Shown here in pieces: positions 43,508 through 53,562 of a stretch of DNA of 64,000 bases (position 1 is the stretch's first letter; each line of letters starts with the position of its first letter). The position numbers were made by a program, and so were the translations under genes. The stretch lies in the NCBI RefSeq assembly GCF_000284595.1, contig NC_017671.1, positions 2,265,001-2,329,000 of the forward strand. Reading direction: 5' to 3'. Under the pieces are notes generated by a model. That model saw nothing but the letters and a program-made list of their open reading frames with translations, was not told the origin of the DNA and made no database searches. Origin of the DNA: Stenotrophomonas maltophilia D457. GTDB taxonomy: Bacteria > Pseudomonadota > Gammaproteobacteria > Xanthomonadales > Xanthomonadaceae.

Positions 43508-43726
43508 GCCGTGAATTCCGTTGAAGCCAGAATTCGTTGCCTGAAGCTGTTTTCCCGGGGTTTTCAGCCCTGTTGCCAGGGTGGAAGCGGCCCCGGGAGG
43601 GGCGGTCGGGCAGGGCCTGACCAGCGCTGATGAAGGTATCGGCGGGGTCGGGCCGGGCTTGATGGAGAATCACGGAAAATCGGGCGGCGACGGCCAGGTG
43701 GCCGCGCAGCGGCGGGCAGGCGCGCA

Positions 43727-43763
43727 AACGAAAAAGGCCGCGATGCAGGGCATCGCGGCCTTT
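43727..43763 (-). terminator. Rho-independent terminator after flgL
   Basis: Perfect 13-bp stem AAAGGCCGCGATG/CATCGCGGCCTTT with a 5-base loop, followed on the minus strand by TTCGTTTG. Ends the flgG-L transcript 22 bases past the flgL stop. Confidence 0.9.
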
Positions 43764-43785
43764 CGGGACTGACTCGGGCGGCGCG

Positions 43786-44988
43786 TCAGCGCAGCTTGTT
43801 GAACAGCGACATCGACTGCATCTGCGAGAAGATCGTCTGCGCCGCCTGCAGCGCGGTGCTCTGCAGCTGGTACTGGCTCAGCGCATCGGCGTAATCCAGG
43901 TCGCGCATCTGCGACAGCGTGGTCTTCAGGGTCACGCCATTGGCCTCGCGCATGTCGGCGGCATTGTCCAGCGCCTTCAACTGCGCACCGCCTGCGGCAC
44001 GCGAATCGATCATCCGCTCGGAAGCGCGCGCCACGTCGCGCAGTGCGCTCTGCAGCTGGTTCTGCTGCGCAGTCATCTGCGCGGTGGTACCGGTGTCGGC
44101 ACCCAGCGCCGCCACCAGGTTGTCCATGGTGGAGAAGATGTCGCGGCTGCTCGCGGCCTGTACGCTGAAGCTGTCGCCCGCTGCCGGTGCGCCGGTGATG
44201 CGCAGGCGCACACCGTTCACTTCCAGATCGTCGCCGGCCTTGTAGGTGCCGGTTCCGGTCACGTTGCCCGCACCGTCCACCACCTCGTATTGGTTGCCAG
44301 TGGTGAAGCGCACGCTGAAGCCCTGGCCGTTCCAGCTGTCGCTGCCGTCGCGGGTGATGTTGGTCAGCACGCCGTTGCCGGTGTTGCCGGCCGCGGCGCT
44401 GCCGTCGACGAAGCCATCGCCGGTGGGAATGCGCATGAAGATCTCGCTGCCGGGCAGCGCGTCCTTCACGTAGGTATCCGGACCGACTTCGACCTGGCGC
44501 TGGGTCTGGTCGCCACGGTAGACCACTTTGCCGTTGATCTTGGCAAACGGCGGGTCGCCGTCGTTGGTGCCACCGAACACGTAGCGGCCGGTGCCATCAT
44601 CGGCGTTGGCCAGCGACAGCAGGCCGTCGCGGATCTGGTTGACCTCGGTGATCAGCGTCTTCTTGTCCGCCGCGCTCAGCGCCGGATTGCTGGCCTGGAT
44701 GGTCAGATCGTTGACGCGTGCCATCAGGTCGTTGACCTGTGCCAGGGTGTTTTCCTGCACGCCCAGGCGGTTCTGCACGTTGCCGGCATTGAGCTTCATG
44801 CGGTCCAGTGCAGCCAGGCTGCGGTCAAGGCCGACCGCGGTGCCGGCGGCAACCGGATCGTCCTTGGCGCTGACGATCTTGCTGCCGGTGGCGATCTGCT
44901 GCTCCAGGTGGCTGAGCTTGGCCTGCTTGGCCATCATCAGCGACACCGACTGGTTGAACATCATGCTGGTGGAGATGCGGCTGCTCAT
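43786..44988 (-). CDS. flgL: Hook-filament junction protein FlgL
   Basis: A 400-residue flagellin-like protein: MSSRISTSMMFNQSVSLMMAKQAKLSHLEQQIATGSKIVSAKDDPVAAGTA at the N-terminus; LRDVARASERMIDSRAAGGAQLKALDNA and a C-terminal helix ending QSMSLFNKLR. It joins hook and filament with FlgK. The start overlaps the flgK stop (ATGA). Confidence 0.95.
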   Translation of the reverse strand: MSSRISTSMMFNQSVSLMMAKQAKLSHLEQQIATGSKIVSAKDDPVAAGTAVGLDRSLAALDRMKLNAGNVQNRLGVQENTLAQVNDLMARVNDLTIQASNPALSAADKKTLITEVNQIRDGLLSLANADDGTGRYVFGGTNDGDPPFAKINGKVVYRGDQTQRQVEVGPDTYVKDALPGSEIFMRIPTGDGFVDGSAAAGNTGNGVLTNITRDGSDSWNGQGFSVRFTTGNQYEVVDGAGNVTGTGTYKAGDDLEVNGVRLRITGAPAAGDSFSVQAASSRDIFSTMDNLVAALGADTGTTAQMTAQQNQLQSALRDVARASERMIDSRAAGGAQLKALDNAADMREANGVTLKTTLSQMRDLDYADALSQYQLQSTALQAAQTIFSQMQSMSLFNKLR

Positions 44989-46865
44989 CGGCGGACGGCT
45001 CCCAGGATGGTCTGGAACATGCTGTCGGCGGTCGAGATCAGCTGCGAGGCGGCCTGGTAGGCCTGCTGCAGGCGCAGCATGTCCGCCGCTTCCTCGTCCA
45101 GGTTCACGCCGGAGACTTCGTCGCGGGCTTCCTGCGCCTTGTCATTGATCACCAGCTGCGCGTCGAGCGAGTACTCGGCCGAGCGGGCGGCGGCGCCGAC
45201 CTGGGTGGTCAGGCCACCCAGCGCGCCGTTCAGTGTCACCGTTCCGGCGTTGAACGCCTTCGCGCTTTCCACCTTGGCCATCTTCGACGCGTTGCTGTTG
45301 TCCGACGAACCGGCCGGGGTCGGGGTGATGTTGAAGGTATCGCCCACCTTCGGTGCACCGTCCAGCACGAAGCTCCAGCCGTTGGCGCTGATGGTCTGGC
45401 CGGGCGTGTAGGTCTGCGGCGGCCCACCGTCGATGGTGTAGGTGGTGGCCGAGGTGAACACGATCGCCGACGGATTGCGCAGGTTGGCGTTGGTCGAATC
45501 GGTGACGGTGACACCGCTCAGCTTGCCGGTACCGGTGTTGGCGGTGGCGGCCGCGCCCTTCACCGCTGCAGCGGCGGCGATGCGCGACGGATCGGTGATT
45601 GCCACTTCCATGCTGCCGGCCACGCCCGCGGTCGGCTGCAGCAGGAAGCGGTCATTTGCAGCCGGCGTACCGCCGACGACCAGCTTGACGCCGTTGATCA
45701 CCAGCGGATCGGCGGCGGTGCCGGTGCCGGTCAGCGGGATGCTGGCGCCGGTGTCGGCGCGGCTGGCCTTCCAGTTGGTGCCATCGAACTGCAGCACCAC
45801 GTTCTGCGCGTCCAGCTTGCCCAGGTCGCCGTAGGTTGCGCTGAGGCTGGCGGTGCCGGTATTGCTGTTGTTGCCGGTGACGCGCGGGTTGCCGATGGTG
45901 AAGAAGTCCCCGCCCAGCTGGCCATACAGGTCCACGCCCTGGTGGTGCGCCTGGTTGAAGCTCTCGGCCAGGCCCACCGCCAGCTTGCCCAGTTCAGCCT
46001 GGGCAGGGGTCAGCACGGTGTCGCGGAATTCCAGCAGGCCACCGATCTGGCCGCCGACCGCCTTCGGGTCGAGGCGGATGGTGTTGCCCTGGGTCTCCAG
46101 CGCCAACTGCAGGCGCTCGGGCTGGTACGGGTCGGCCACGGTGGTGACCTTGGTCGCCGTGGTACCCACCACCAGCGCGTTGCCGCCGGCGGTGTAGACA
46201 TTCATGATGCCGCCGTCCTGGATCACCGCCGTGCCACCGGTGTAGCCGATCAGCTGGGTGATCAGCTGGTCGCGGCGGTCGAGCAGATCGGGCGCCGCGG
46301 TGGCGACGTTGGTGCCGATGGCGCCGTTGATCTGCGCGATTTCCTGCGCCAGGCGGTTGACCTCGGTGGCACCGGCCAGCAGGCCGTTGTTGACCTCGCT
46401 GTTGAGGTTGTTCAAGTGCGTGTTGAGCTGCACGAAGCGGTTGGCCAACGCCTTGCCGCCGTCGAGCATGTTCTGGCGGTCGGCGGTGCCGGCCGCGTTG
46501 GACGACAGGCCACTGACCGAATCGAAGAAGTTCGACCAGACGCCGGCCACATTGGTGGCCGCATCGGAGAACAGCGCGTTGACCCGGTCGGCCATGCCCG
46601 AAAGCTGTTTCAGGCGCGCCAGTTCACCGCTGCTGTCGAGCAGGCGCGAGATCGCCAGCTGGTCGGCAGTGCGGCGGATGTCAGTGATCCGGGTGCCGTT
46701 GCCGACCGTGCCATAGCCGTAGTTCTGCGGGTCGGCGGTAGCGAAGTTGACCTTCTGCCGGCTGTAGCCGGGCGTATTGAGGTTGGCCACGTTGTGGCTG
46801 GTGGTCGCCAACGCACGCTGGAAGGCGAGCAGGGCACCGGTACCGGTGGAAAGTACGCTGGACAT
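44985..46865 (-). CDS. flgK: Hook-filament junction protein FlgK
   Basis: A 626-residue protein. N-terminus MSSVLSTGTGALLAFQRALATTSHNVANLNTPGYSRQKVNF, with the rod/hook signature. Variable Ala/Thr/Gly-rich middle. C-terminus RDEVSGVNLDEEAADMLRLQQAYQAASQLISTADSMFQTIL. An upstream TTG (46875-46877) would add four residues; the ATG fits the family. Confidence 0.95.
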   Translation of the reverse strand: MSSVLSTGTGALLAFQRALATTSHNVANLNTPGYSRQKVNFATADPQNYGYGTVGNGTRITDIRRTADQLAISRLLDSSGELARLKQLSGMADRVNALFSDAATNVAGVWSNFFDSVSGLSSNAAGTADRQNMLDGGKALANRFVQLNTHLNNLNSEVNNGLLAGATEVNRLAQEIAQINGAIGTNVATAAPDLLDRRDQLITQLIGYTGGTAVIQDGGIMNVYTAGGNALVVGTTATKVTTVADPYQPERLQLALETQGNTIRLDPKAVGGQIGGLLEFRDTVLTPAQAELGKLAVGLAESFNQAHHQGVDLYGQLGGDFFTIGNPRVTGNNSNTGTASLSATYGDLGKLDAQNVVLQFDGTNWKASRADTGASIPLTGTGTAADPLVINGVKLVVGGTPAANDRFLLQPTAGVAGSMEVAITDPSRIAAAAAVKGAAATANTGTGKLSGVTVTDSTNANLRNPSAIVFTSATTYTIDGGPPQTYTPGQTISANGWSFVLDGAPKVGDTFNITPTPAGSSDNSNASKMAKVESAKAFNAGTVTLNGALGGLTTQVGAAARSAEYSLDAQLVINDKAQEARDEVSGVNLDEEAADMLRLQQAYQAASQLISTADSMFQTILGAVRR

Positions 46866-46873
46866 GGGGTTCC

Positions 46874-48073
46874 TCAACGACGGGTGATACCCAGCGCCGC
46901 GGTCGCGGTGCTGGCGAAGGTCTGGCCAAGGCGCGCGCCGGCGTCGGTCACGGCCGCTACGGCACGCTCGATGGTCGGGCCGCCGGCGATCGCGGCGATC
47001 TTGGCCGCATAGCGCGGGTCGGTGGCATAGCCGGCGCGCTGCAGGCCACGGGCGAAGCCCTGCACGTCGGTGCCGGCCTGCAGGGCCTGCTGGTAGCGCG
47101 GGCTGGTCTTCAGCAGGCGCACGTAGTCGGCGAAGCTTTCGGCCGGCGAGCTGTAGGCGCGGAAGCTGGCGGTTTCGTTGCGGCGTACGCCATCCACGTA
47201 TTCGTGGGTGCCGGCTTCAACGCGCTGGCCGCTCCAGCCGGTGGCCTTGATGCCGAACAGATTGTGCGAGGTACTGCCGTCGGACTGGCGGATGTGGCGC
47301 TTGCCCCAGCCGGTTTCCAACGCGGCCTGGGCGACCAGCGCACGGGCATCCACGCCCAGTTCCCTGGCCGCGCTCTGCGCGTGCTGCCAGATGCTGGCGA
47401 CGAAACCTTCCGGCGTGTGCGGCCCCAGCTGGGCCACGGCGGTGCGGGTAGCCATCGCATCGGCTTGGCTCATGGCCGTACCGCGGTTACTGGCCGTCGC
47501 CGACCACTGGTCGTTGTTGGTGGACCAGTCCTCGCCCTGCAGGTTGCCGATGTACGGATCCTCGGTGCCCAGCGAGCGGTGCAGGCTGCTGCTTTCGCGA
47601 CCGGCGATCAGGTCCAGTGCCTGTTCCATCGGTGCCAGCGCGGCCTGCGCGCCGTGCTGTGCGCCGGCCGCCATCTGCTGCAGCATGCGCACGGCCTGGC
47701 TGCCATCTTCCAACGGCAGCGACGGTGCCGGCTTGTCCGGCGCGTTGAGCTGGTATGCGCGGCTGGCCTTGGCCGGATCCACGCGGGTATCCAGCGCGGG
47801 GCCGTCGGCGGCCTGGCCGGACAGCTGGCGGCTGATCATGCCGGACAGGCCCAGCCCCTTGCCGCGGGTCATCGCCTCGGCGATCTTCTGGTCGTACATG
47901 TCGCGGAACATCTTGTTCTCGCCGGGAAACAGCGAGTCGCCGAAACTGGCATCACGCATGCTTTTGACCAGCATCTGTGCGAACTGGCCTTCCAGCTGGC
48001 GTGCGACCTTGTCGATCTTCGCCGGGTCGTTCTGCTGCGCCGGGTGCAGGTCGAATGCGGGATTGATGCGCAT
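46874..48073 (-). CDS. flgJ: Rod-cap protein and peptidoglycan hydrolase FlgJ
   Basis: A 399-residue two-domain protein. The N-terminal rod-binding domain (about 15-85) contains KVARQLEGQFAQMLVKSMRDASFGDSLFPG. A linker of about 130 residues follows. The C-terminal glucosaminidase domain (about 220-390) contains VAQAALETGWGKRHI with the catalytic glutamate E253. It clears peptidoglycan for the rod. It starts one base past the flgI stop codon. Confidence 0.95.
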   Translation of the reverse strand: MRINPAFDLHPAQQNDPAKIDKVARQLEGQFAQMLVKSMRDASFGDSLFPGENKMFRDMYDQKIAEAMTRGKGLGLSGMISRQLSGQAADGPALDTRVDPAKASRAYQLNAPDKPAPSLPLEDGSQAVRMLQQMAAGAQHGAQAALAPMEQALDLIAGRESSSLHRSLGTEDPYIGNLQGEDWSTNNDQWSATASNRGTAMSQADAMATRTAVAQLGPHTPEGFVASIWQHAQSAARELGVDARALVAQAALETGWGKRHIRQSDGSTSHNLFGIKATGWSGQRVEAGTHEYVDGVRRNETASFRAYSSPAESFADYVRLLKTSPRYQQALQAGTDVQGFARGLQRAGYATDPRYAAKIAAIAGGPTIERAVAAVTDAGARLGQTFASTATAALGITRR

Positions 48074-48074
48074 G

Positions 48075-49211
48075 TCAGATCACCTCGAGCTCGGCACTCA
48101 ATGCGCCGGCCTGCTTCAGGGCTTCCAGGATCGCGATCAGGTCGCCCGGCGCCGCGCCCACGGCGTTCACCGCGTGCACGATCTCGTCCAGGGTGGTGCC
48201 GCCGCTGAACTTGAACATGCGGCTGCCGTCGTTGGTGGCGGTGATGGTCGACTGTGGGCTGGCCACGGTACGGCCACCGGACAGGGCATTGGGTTGGCTG
48301 ACGTTGGTGTTCTCCTGGATCGTCACCGTCAGCGAACCATGCGAGATCGCGGCAGGGCCGACCCGCACCTGCTGGCCGATGACCACGGTGCCGGTGCGGG
48401 AATTGACCACGACCTTGGCCGGGGCGCTGCCCGGGGTCAGCTCCAGATTCTCGATGCGGGCCAGCAGACCGATGCGTGCGCCCGGATCGGTCGGCGCAGT
48501 CACGGCCACGGTCACGCCGTCGACCGCACGCGCGGCGCCTTCGCCGAACGCGTTGTTGAGTGCGGCGACCATGCGCGAAACGGTGGTGAAATCGTTGTTG
48601 TGCAGGTTCAGCGTGATGTCGCCGCCATTGGCCAGCGGGTCGGGCAGGGCACGCTCGACCGTGGCGCCATTGGGAATGCGGCCCACGCTCGGTACGTTCA
48701 CCGAAACCCGCGAACCATCCTTGCCCTGCGCACCAAAGCCGCCGACGATCAGGTTGCCCTGCGCGATCGCATAGATCTGGCCGTCGGCGCCGCGCAGCGG
48801 GGCCATCAGCAGCGAGCCGCCGCGCAGCGAGACGGCGTTGCCGATCGACGACACGGTGATGTCGATCGGCTGGCCCGGCTTGGCGAACGGCGGCAGCTCG
48901 GCATGGATCGCGACGGCCGCAACATTCTTCAGCTGCGGATTGACGTTGGCCGGTACGTTCACGCCCAGCTCGCCGAGCAGGTTCTTCAGGCTCTGCACGG
49001 TGAAGGGCGCCTGGCTGGTGCGGTCGCCGCTGCCATCCAGGCCGACCACCAGGCCGTAGCCCACCAGGGCGTTACCACGCACGCCGCCGACCTGGGCCAG
49101 GTCCTTGATGCGCTCGGCGCTGGCCGGGGCTGCCACGACCAGCAGCATCAGCGCGACGAACGACGCCACGCGGCGCTGCCAGGAAGAAGAGGGGAGGAGT
49201 TTCATGGCCAT
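48075..49211 (-). CDS. flgI: Flagellar P-ring protein FlgI
   Basis: A 378-residue protein with a signal peptide ([18 protein letters not shown], cleavage near residue 32), then [33 protein letters not shown], the P-ring signature. It forms the periplasmic bushing. ATGs at 49209-49211 and 49203-49205 are both possible starts. Confidence 0.96.
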   Translation of the reverse strand: MAMKLLPSSSWQRRVASFVALMLLVVAAPASAERIKDLAQVGGVRGNALVGYGLVVGLDGSGDRTSQAPFTVQSLKNLLGELGVNVPANVNPQLKNVAAVAIHAELPPFAKPGQPIDITVSSIGNAVSLRGGSLLMAPLRGADGQIYAIAQGNLIVGGFGAQGKDGSRVSVNVPSVGRIPNGATVERALPDPLANGGDITLNLHNNDFTTVSRMVAALNNAFGEGAARAVDGVTVAVTAPTDPGARIGLLARIENLELTPGSAPAKVVVNSRTGTVVIGQQVRVGPAAISHGSLTVTIQENTNVSQPNALSGGRTVASPQSTITATNDGSRMFKFSGGTTLDEIVHAVNAVGAAPGDLIAILEALKQAGALSAELEVI

Positions 49212-49213
49212 AC

Positions 49214-49906
49214 TCAGAACGGCGTCAGGCCGGAATTGAAGAAGCGGCTCAGCCAGCCCATCGCGTTGGACTGCGCGACCGGGCCGCGGCCGCCGTAGAC
49301 GATGCGGGCTTCGGCCACGCGGCTGGAAGGAATGGTGTTGTCCTGGCTGATGTCGCCCGGGCGCACGATGCCCTGCACCTGTACCAGTTCATCACCCTGG
49401 TTCAGTCGCAGGTTCTTCTGCCCCTGTACCACCAGGTTGCCATTGGGCAGGCGCTGGATCACCGTGACGGTGACACTGCCCTGCAGGCGGTTGCTCTGCG
49501 CGCTGTTGCCCTTGCCGGTGAAGTCACGCGCGCCCTTGGCCGTCGCACTGAGGATGTCCTTGCCGCCCAGGGTGACCGGCGCACCGAGGATGGACGGCGT
49601 GCCCAGGCTCAGGTTGGATTCCTTGTTGGTGGCCGTGTTGGCGCTGGTCTGCGCGGTGGTGTTTTCCAGCAGGGTGATGGTCAGCAGGTCGCCGACATCG
49701 CGTGCGCGGCGGTCCGAGTACAGCTGCAGGGTCGGGCCGGCAGCGTAGATCGCACCGGCGGTCGGCGCGGCCTGCGGCGGCATGATCGGCTGGATCGGTG
49801 CCATCGCCGCGTAGGGGCGCACGTCGCCGGCGATCACGCAGCCACCGAGCAGGGCGACCACGGCGCAGGCGAGGGCAGTGCGGGTGAATCTGGAAATGGG
49901 CGACAT
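49214..49906 (-). CDS. flgH: Flagellar L-ring lipoprotein FlgH
   Basis: A 230-residue lipoprotein. The signal ends in the lipobox LLGGC (lipidated C23). The conserved FlgH region includes [36 protein letters not shown] and [27 protein letters not shown]. Outer-membrane bushing. Confidence 0.96.
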   Translation of the reverse strand: MSPISRFTRTALACAVVALLGGCVIAGDVRPYAAMAPIQPIMPPQAAPTAGAIYAAGPTLQLYSDRRARDVGDLLTITLLENTTAQTSANTATNKESNLSLGTPSILGAPVTLGGKDILSATAKGARDFTGKGNSAQSNRLQGSVTVTVIQRLPNGNLVVQGQKNLRLNQGDELVQVQGIVRPGDISQDNTIPSSRVAEARIVYGGRGPVAQSNAMGWLSRFFNSGLTPF

Positions 49907-49928
49907 GGCGGTTTCCCGGTTGGGCCGG

Positions 49929-50714
49929 TCAGAGCTTGTTGTTGAGATATCCGAGCATCGAATCGGTGGTGGAGATTGCCTTGGCGTTCATTTCGTAGGC
50001 GCGCTGGGTTTCGATCATCGACACCAGCTCTTCGACCACATTGACGTTGCTGCCTTCCAGCGCGCCCTGCACCACGGTGCCGAGGCCGTTGAGCCCGGGA
50101 TTGCCGTTCTGTGCCGGACCGGAAGCGGTGGTTTCCAGGAACAGGTTCTCGCCGCGTGCCTGCAGGCCGGCCGGATTGACGAAGTCGGTCAGGGTCAGCG
50201 CACCCACTTCCACTGACGCCGCGCCGTCGGCCATCTTCACGCTGATGGTGCCGTCGGTACCGATGGTCACCGACTGCGCGCCCTCGGGAATCTGGATGCC
50301 CGGCTGCACCGGGTAGCCGCTGTTGGTGACCAGCTCGCTGTCCTGGTTGATCTTGAACGAGCCATCACGGGTGTAGGCCGAGCTGCCGTCGGGCATCTGC
50401 ACTTCGAAGAAGCCGCGGCCGTTGACCATCACGTCCAGCGCACGGCCGGTCTGCTGCTGGCCACCCTGCTCGAAATTCTTGGCGGTGGCGACCACGCGTA
50501 CACCGGTACCCAGCTGCAGGCCGGTCGGCAGCTGGGTCTGCGCCGACGAAGAGCCGCCGGGCTGGCGTACCTGCTGGTACAGCAGGTCCTCGAAGCTGGC
50601 ACGGTCCTGCTTGAAGCCGGTGGTGTTGGTGTTGGCGAGGTTGTTGGAAACCACCGACATGCGCATCTGCTGCGCATCCAGTCCGGTTTTCGCGATCCAC
50701 AATGCCTGGTTCAT
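49929..50714 (-). CDS. flgG: Distal rod protein FlgG
   Basis: A 261-residue rod protein: MNQALWIAKTGLDAQQMRMSVVSNNLANTNTTGFKQDRASFEDLLYQQVRQPGG, with the FlgG-specific insert, ending VEELVSMIETQRAYEMNAKAISTTDSMLGYLNN. The ATG at 50712-50714 was chosen by family. It is the first gene of flgGHIJKL, with a sigma-54 box at 50772-50787. Confidence 0.96.
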   Translation of the reverse strand: MNQALWIAKTGLDAQQMRMSVVSNNLANTNTTGFKQDRASFEDLLYQQVRQPGGSSSAQTQLPTGLQLGTGVRVVATAKNFEQGGQQQTGRALDVMVNGRGFFEVQMPDGSSAYTRDGSFKINQDSELVTNSGYPVQPGIQIPEGAQSVTIGTDGTISVKMADGAASVEVGALTLTDFVNPAGLQARGENLFLETTASGPAQNGNPGLNGLGTVVQGALEGSNVNVVEELVSMIETQRAYEMNAKAISTTDSMLGYLNNKL

Positions 50715-50771
50715 CTTCGGTGTCCTGTCTGGGTAAAGCCGGCCGCGCGATGCGGCCCTTGGTAACGGGTG

Positions 50772-50787
50772 TGCAAGCGGTGTGCCA
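50772..50787 (-). promoter_or_regulatory. Sigma-54 promoter for flgG operon
   Basis: Minus-strand TGGCACACCGCTTGCA, a perfect consensus. It is 58 bases upstream of the flgG ATG, between flgF and flgG. Confidence 0.85.
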
Positions 50788-50817
50788 GCGCCGCGCCCGG
50801 GCGGCGCCGGAATTCCG

Positions 50818-51567
50818 TCAGCTGCCCAGGCGCAGCAGGTTGTTGGCACTGCGCGCGTTGTCGTCGCCGTGCTTGATCACCTGCACCTGCATTTCGTACT
50901 GGCGCTGCAGCTGGATCATCTGCACCAGTGCACCGGCGGCATCGACGTTGCTGCCTTCCAGCTGGCCGCTGTGCACGGCCGTGCCCTGTGCCGGTGCGAA
51001 CGGCTGCAGTGGGTCGGTGTTGCGGAACAGGCCATCCAGGCCACGCTCGAGGCGCTCGTCCGGCGCCTGTACCACCTTGATCCGGCCGATCTGCGCCATG
51101 GTCTGCGGGCCTTCGCCCTGCGGGATGATCGAGAGCGTGCCGTCGGCACCGATTTCCATCGCCTGGTAGGGCGGAATGGCGATCGGGTTGTTGTTGTCAT
51201 CCAGTACCGGACGGCCGCTGGAGGTCACCAGCTGGCCGTTCGGGGTGACCGACAATGCAGCGCCGCGCGTGTACGCCTCACTGCCGTCGCTGGACTGCAC
51301 GGCCAGCCAGGTGCCGGTCTGCAGGGACAGATCCAGCGGCTTGCCGGTGATGTGCTGCGAGCCGGGCGTACGGTTGAAGCCGGCGTCGACGTGCAGCGCA
51401 TCCACCCGCGAGGCAAAGCCCGGGCCCTTGATCGGGAAGGCTTCGGTGTTGGCCAGCGCTTCCTTGAAGCCAGGGGTGTCCGAGTTGGCGAGGTTGTGGC
51501 TGAGCGTTCCCTGCGCCTGCAGGGAGGCGCGGGCACCGGTCATCGCCACGTAAAGAGCTTTATCCAT
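50818..51567 (-). CDS. flgF: Proximal rod protein FlgF
   Basis: A 249-residue rod protein: MDKALYVAMTGARASLQAQGTLSHNLANSDTPGFKEALAN, C-terminus VDAAGALVQMIQLQRQYEMQVQVIKHGDDNARSANNLLRLG. The last gene of flgBCDEF. Confidence 0.95.
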   Translation of the reverse strand: MDKALYVAMTGARASLQAQGTLSHNLANSDTPGFKEALANTEAFPIKGPGFASRVDALHVDAGFNRTPGSQHITGKPLDLSLQTGTWLAVQSSDGSEAYTRGAALSVTPNGQLVTSSGRPVLDDNNNPIAIPPYQAMEIGADGTLSIIPQGEGPQTMAQIGRIKVVQAPDERLERGLDGLFRNTDPLQPFAPAQGTAVHSGQLEGSNVDAAGALVQMIQLQRQYEMQVQVIKHGDDNARSANNLLRLGS

Positions 51568-51599
51568 GCGGGGAGTTCCGTGACAGGGTCAGCAGCTCA

Positions 51600-52823
51600 T
51601 CAACGGATGTTGATGACGGTCTGGGTGATCTGGTCCTGCGTGGTGATCATCTGCGCGTTGGCCTGGAAGTTGCGCTGCGCGGTGATCATGTTGACCAGTT
51701 GCTCGGTGAGATCGACGGTGGACGCTTCCAGCGAGCCGGCCTGGATCTTGCCGAGGTTGGAGGTGTCCGGCATGCCGGTGCGCGGCGTGCCCGATTCGAA
51801 GGTCTCCACCCACAGGTTGTTGCCCTTCGATTCCAGGCCCTGCGTGTTGTTGAAGGTGGTCAGGGCGACCTGGCCCAGTGGCTTGTCGTCGCCGTTGGAA
51901 TAGCGGGCGTAGACCACGCCGGATTCGGACACGGTCACTTCGTTGAGCTTGCCGGCGGCATAGCCGTCCTGCTGGGTATTGCGCAGGGCGAACTTCTCGC
52001 CGTACTGGGTGGAGCCGCTGATGTCCAGCGTCATGTTCAACTGGCCGGCACCGGTGGTCGGGGTGAAGGTGCCGAGGCTGACCTTGCCGTTGGCAGGTGC
52101 GACCAGCTTGCCGCTGTTGTCGAAGGTGACCGGGGTCGGTGCGCCGGCCGGCTGGCCATCGACGTAATTGCGCACGGTCCATTCGTTGGGGTTGGCGCCC
52201 TTGACGAAGTACGAGACCTGGATGTGGCTCACGCCCAGCGAGTCGTACACGGTGATGCCACCGCTGGAGTGGTTGTAGCTGTTCGAATCGGCCGGGTCGA
52301 AGGTCGCCACCGTCGGCTGCTTGGCGTTGGCCGGCAGGGTGAAGCCAACCTTCACTTCGCTGGTCTGCTTCGGCGGGCTGTCGGTGGTCAGCAGCTGCAG
52401 GTCGACCAGGCGGCCGGCATCAAAGTTGGTGCCATCGGCATTCGGCGCGAACACCTGCAGGCGCGCACCCTGCGGGTTGACCACGTAGCCGGCCGAATCG
52501 GTCTGGAAGTTGCCGGCACGCGAGTACACGCGCGAACCATTCATGTTCATGGTGAAGAAGCCTTCACCGGAAATGGCCATGTCCAGGCTGCGCCCGGTCT
52601 GCTCGTTGTGGCCCTGGATGAACTGCTGGGCGACGTTGGAAACGCGCACGCCCGAGCCGGTCTGGTTCTTCGACAGGCCGTAGCTGGTCGAAGCGAACAG
52701 GTCGGCGAACTCCGCGCGCGACTGCTTGAAGCCGGTAGTGTTGACGTTGGCGACGTTGTTGGCGGTGACGCTCAGGTCGGTGTTGGCGGCGTTGATGCCG
52801 GACAGCGAGACATTGAAGCCCAT
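51600..52823 (-). CDS. flgE: Flagellar hook protein FlgE
   Basis: A 407-residue hook subunit: MGFNVSLSGINAANTDLSVTANNVANVNTTGFKQSRAEFADLF, C-terminus TVDLTEQLVNMITAQRNFQANAQMITTQDQITQTVINIR. The start ATG is at 52821-52823; the open frame extends upstream, but the family begins here. Confidence 0.96.
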   Translation of the reverse strand: MGFNVSLSGINAANTDLSVTANNVANVNTTGFKQSRAEFADLFASTSYGLSKNQTGSGVRVSNVAQQFIQGHNEQTGRSLDMAISGEGFFTMNMNGSRVYSRAGNFQTDSAGYVVNPQGARLQVFAPNADGTNFDAGRLVDLQLLTTDSPPKQTSEVKVGFTLPANAKQPTVATFDPADSNSYNHSSGGITVYDSLGVSHIQVSYFVKGANPNEWTVRNYVDGQPAGAPTPVTFDNSGKLVAPANGKVSLGTFTPTTGAGQLNMTLDISGSTQYGEKFALRNTQQDGYAAGKLNEVTVSESGVVYARYSNGDDKPLGQVALTTFNNTQGLESKGNNLWVETFESGTPRTGMPDTSNLGKIQAGSLEASTVDLTEQLVNMITAQRNFQANAQMITTQDQITQTVINIR

Positions 52824-52855
52824 GGGATGCTCCTGGTTGATGCGGAAGGTGCGGC

Positions 52856-53539
52856 TCAGCTGACGCGGAGCACGTAGTCGATCGGGGCCGTGCCCAGGCC
52901 CTTGAGGTTCAGGTACAGGCCGTCGGAACCAACGGTCACGCTCTCCACCGGCGCCTGTACGTAGGTGGACAGCTTGGTGCTCTTGCCGGCGGTGTCGACA
53001 TGGTTGGCGACGATGGAGTACTTGCCCGGCTCCATGCGCTTGCCGTTGGCATCCTTGCCGTCCCACTGGAAGGCGGTTTCGCCGGCAGCCTTGGCTTCCA
53101 CGCTCAGCGAGGTGACCTTGGCGCCGTTGGCGTCGGTGATGTCCACGGTGATGATGCCGGCCGACGGTGCAGCCACCGTGCCTTCGACATTGCCTTCCTT
53201 CTCCAGCACCAGCTTTTCCGACGGCACCAGCACCTGGTGGCCGACCAGCGCAGCGCCACGCAGCACCTGGTCGCTGGCCATCGACTCCTGGAAGCCCTTC
53301 ACCGTCTTGTTCAGATCGGTGATGCCCTGCACGGTGGACATCTGCGCCATCTGCGCGACCATCTGCGTGTTGTCCATCGGCTTCAGCGGATCCTGGTGCT
53401 GCAGCTGCTCGGTCATCAGGCGCAGGAAGTCGGCCTGGTCCAGCGTGTTCTTCTTTTTCGTGGCGTTGCTGTTGGGGGCGTTCAGGCCCAGCGCGGAATA
53501 GACGTCCTGGCTGGTCTGGTTGTTGACGGCGGTGGTCAT
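52856..53539 (-). CDS. flgD: Hook-cap protein FlgD
   Basis: A 227-residue scaffolding protein. The conserved N-terminal part is LDQADFLRLMTEQLQHQDPLKPMDNTQMVAQMAQMSTVQGI; a FlgD Ig-like and tudor region follows (ETAFQWDGKDANGKRMEPGKYSI). It caps the growing hook. Confidence 0.95.
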   Translation of the reverse strand: MTTAVNNQTSQDVYSALGLNAPNSNATKKKNTLDQADFLRLMTEQLQHQDPLKPMDNTQMVAQMAQMSTVQGITDLNKTVKGFQESMASDQVLRGAALVGHQVLVPSEKLVLEKEGNVEGTVAAPSAGIITVDITDANGAKVTSLSVEAKAAGETAFQWDGKDANGKRMEPGKYSIVANHVDTAGKSTKLSTYVQAPVESVTVGSDGLYLNLKGLGTAPIDYVLRVS

Positions 53540-53562
53540 GGCGGTATCCGGTGCTGCGGGCC

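Larger units (their letters stand above)
43387..43785. other. 399-bp gap upstream of flagellins
   Basis: It contains the flagellin leader (A-rich on the minus strand near 43440-43448), the sigma-28 box at 43481-43507 and the flgL terminator at 43727-43763. The stretch between has no recognised gene. Confidence 0.7.
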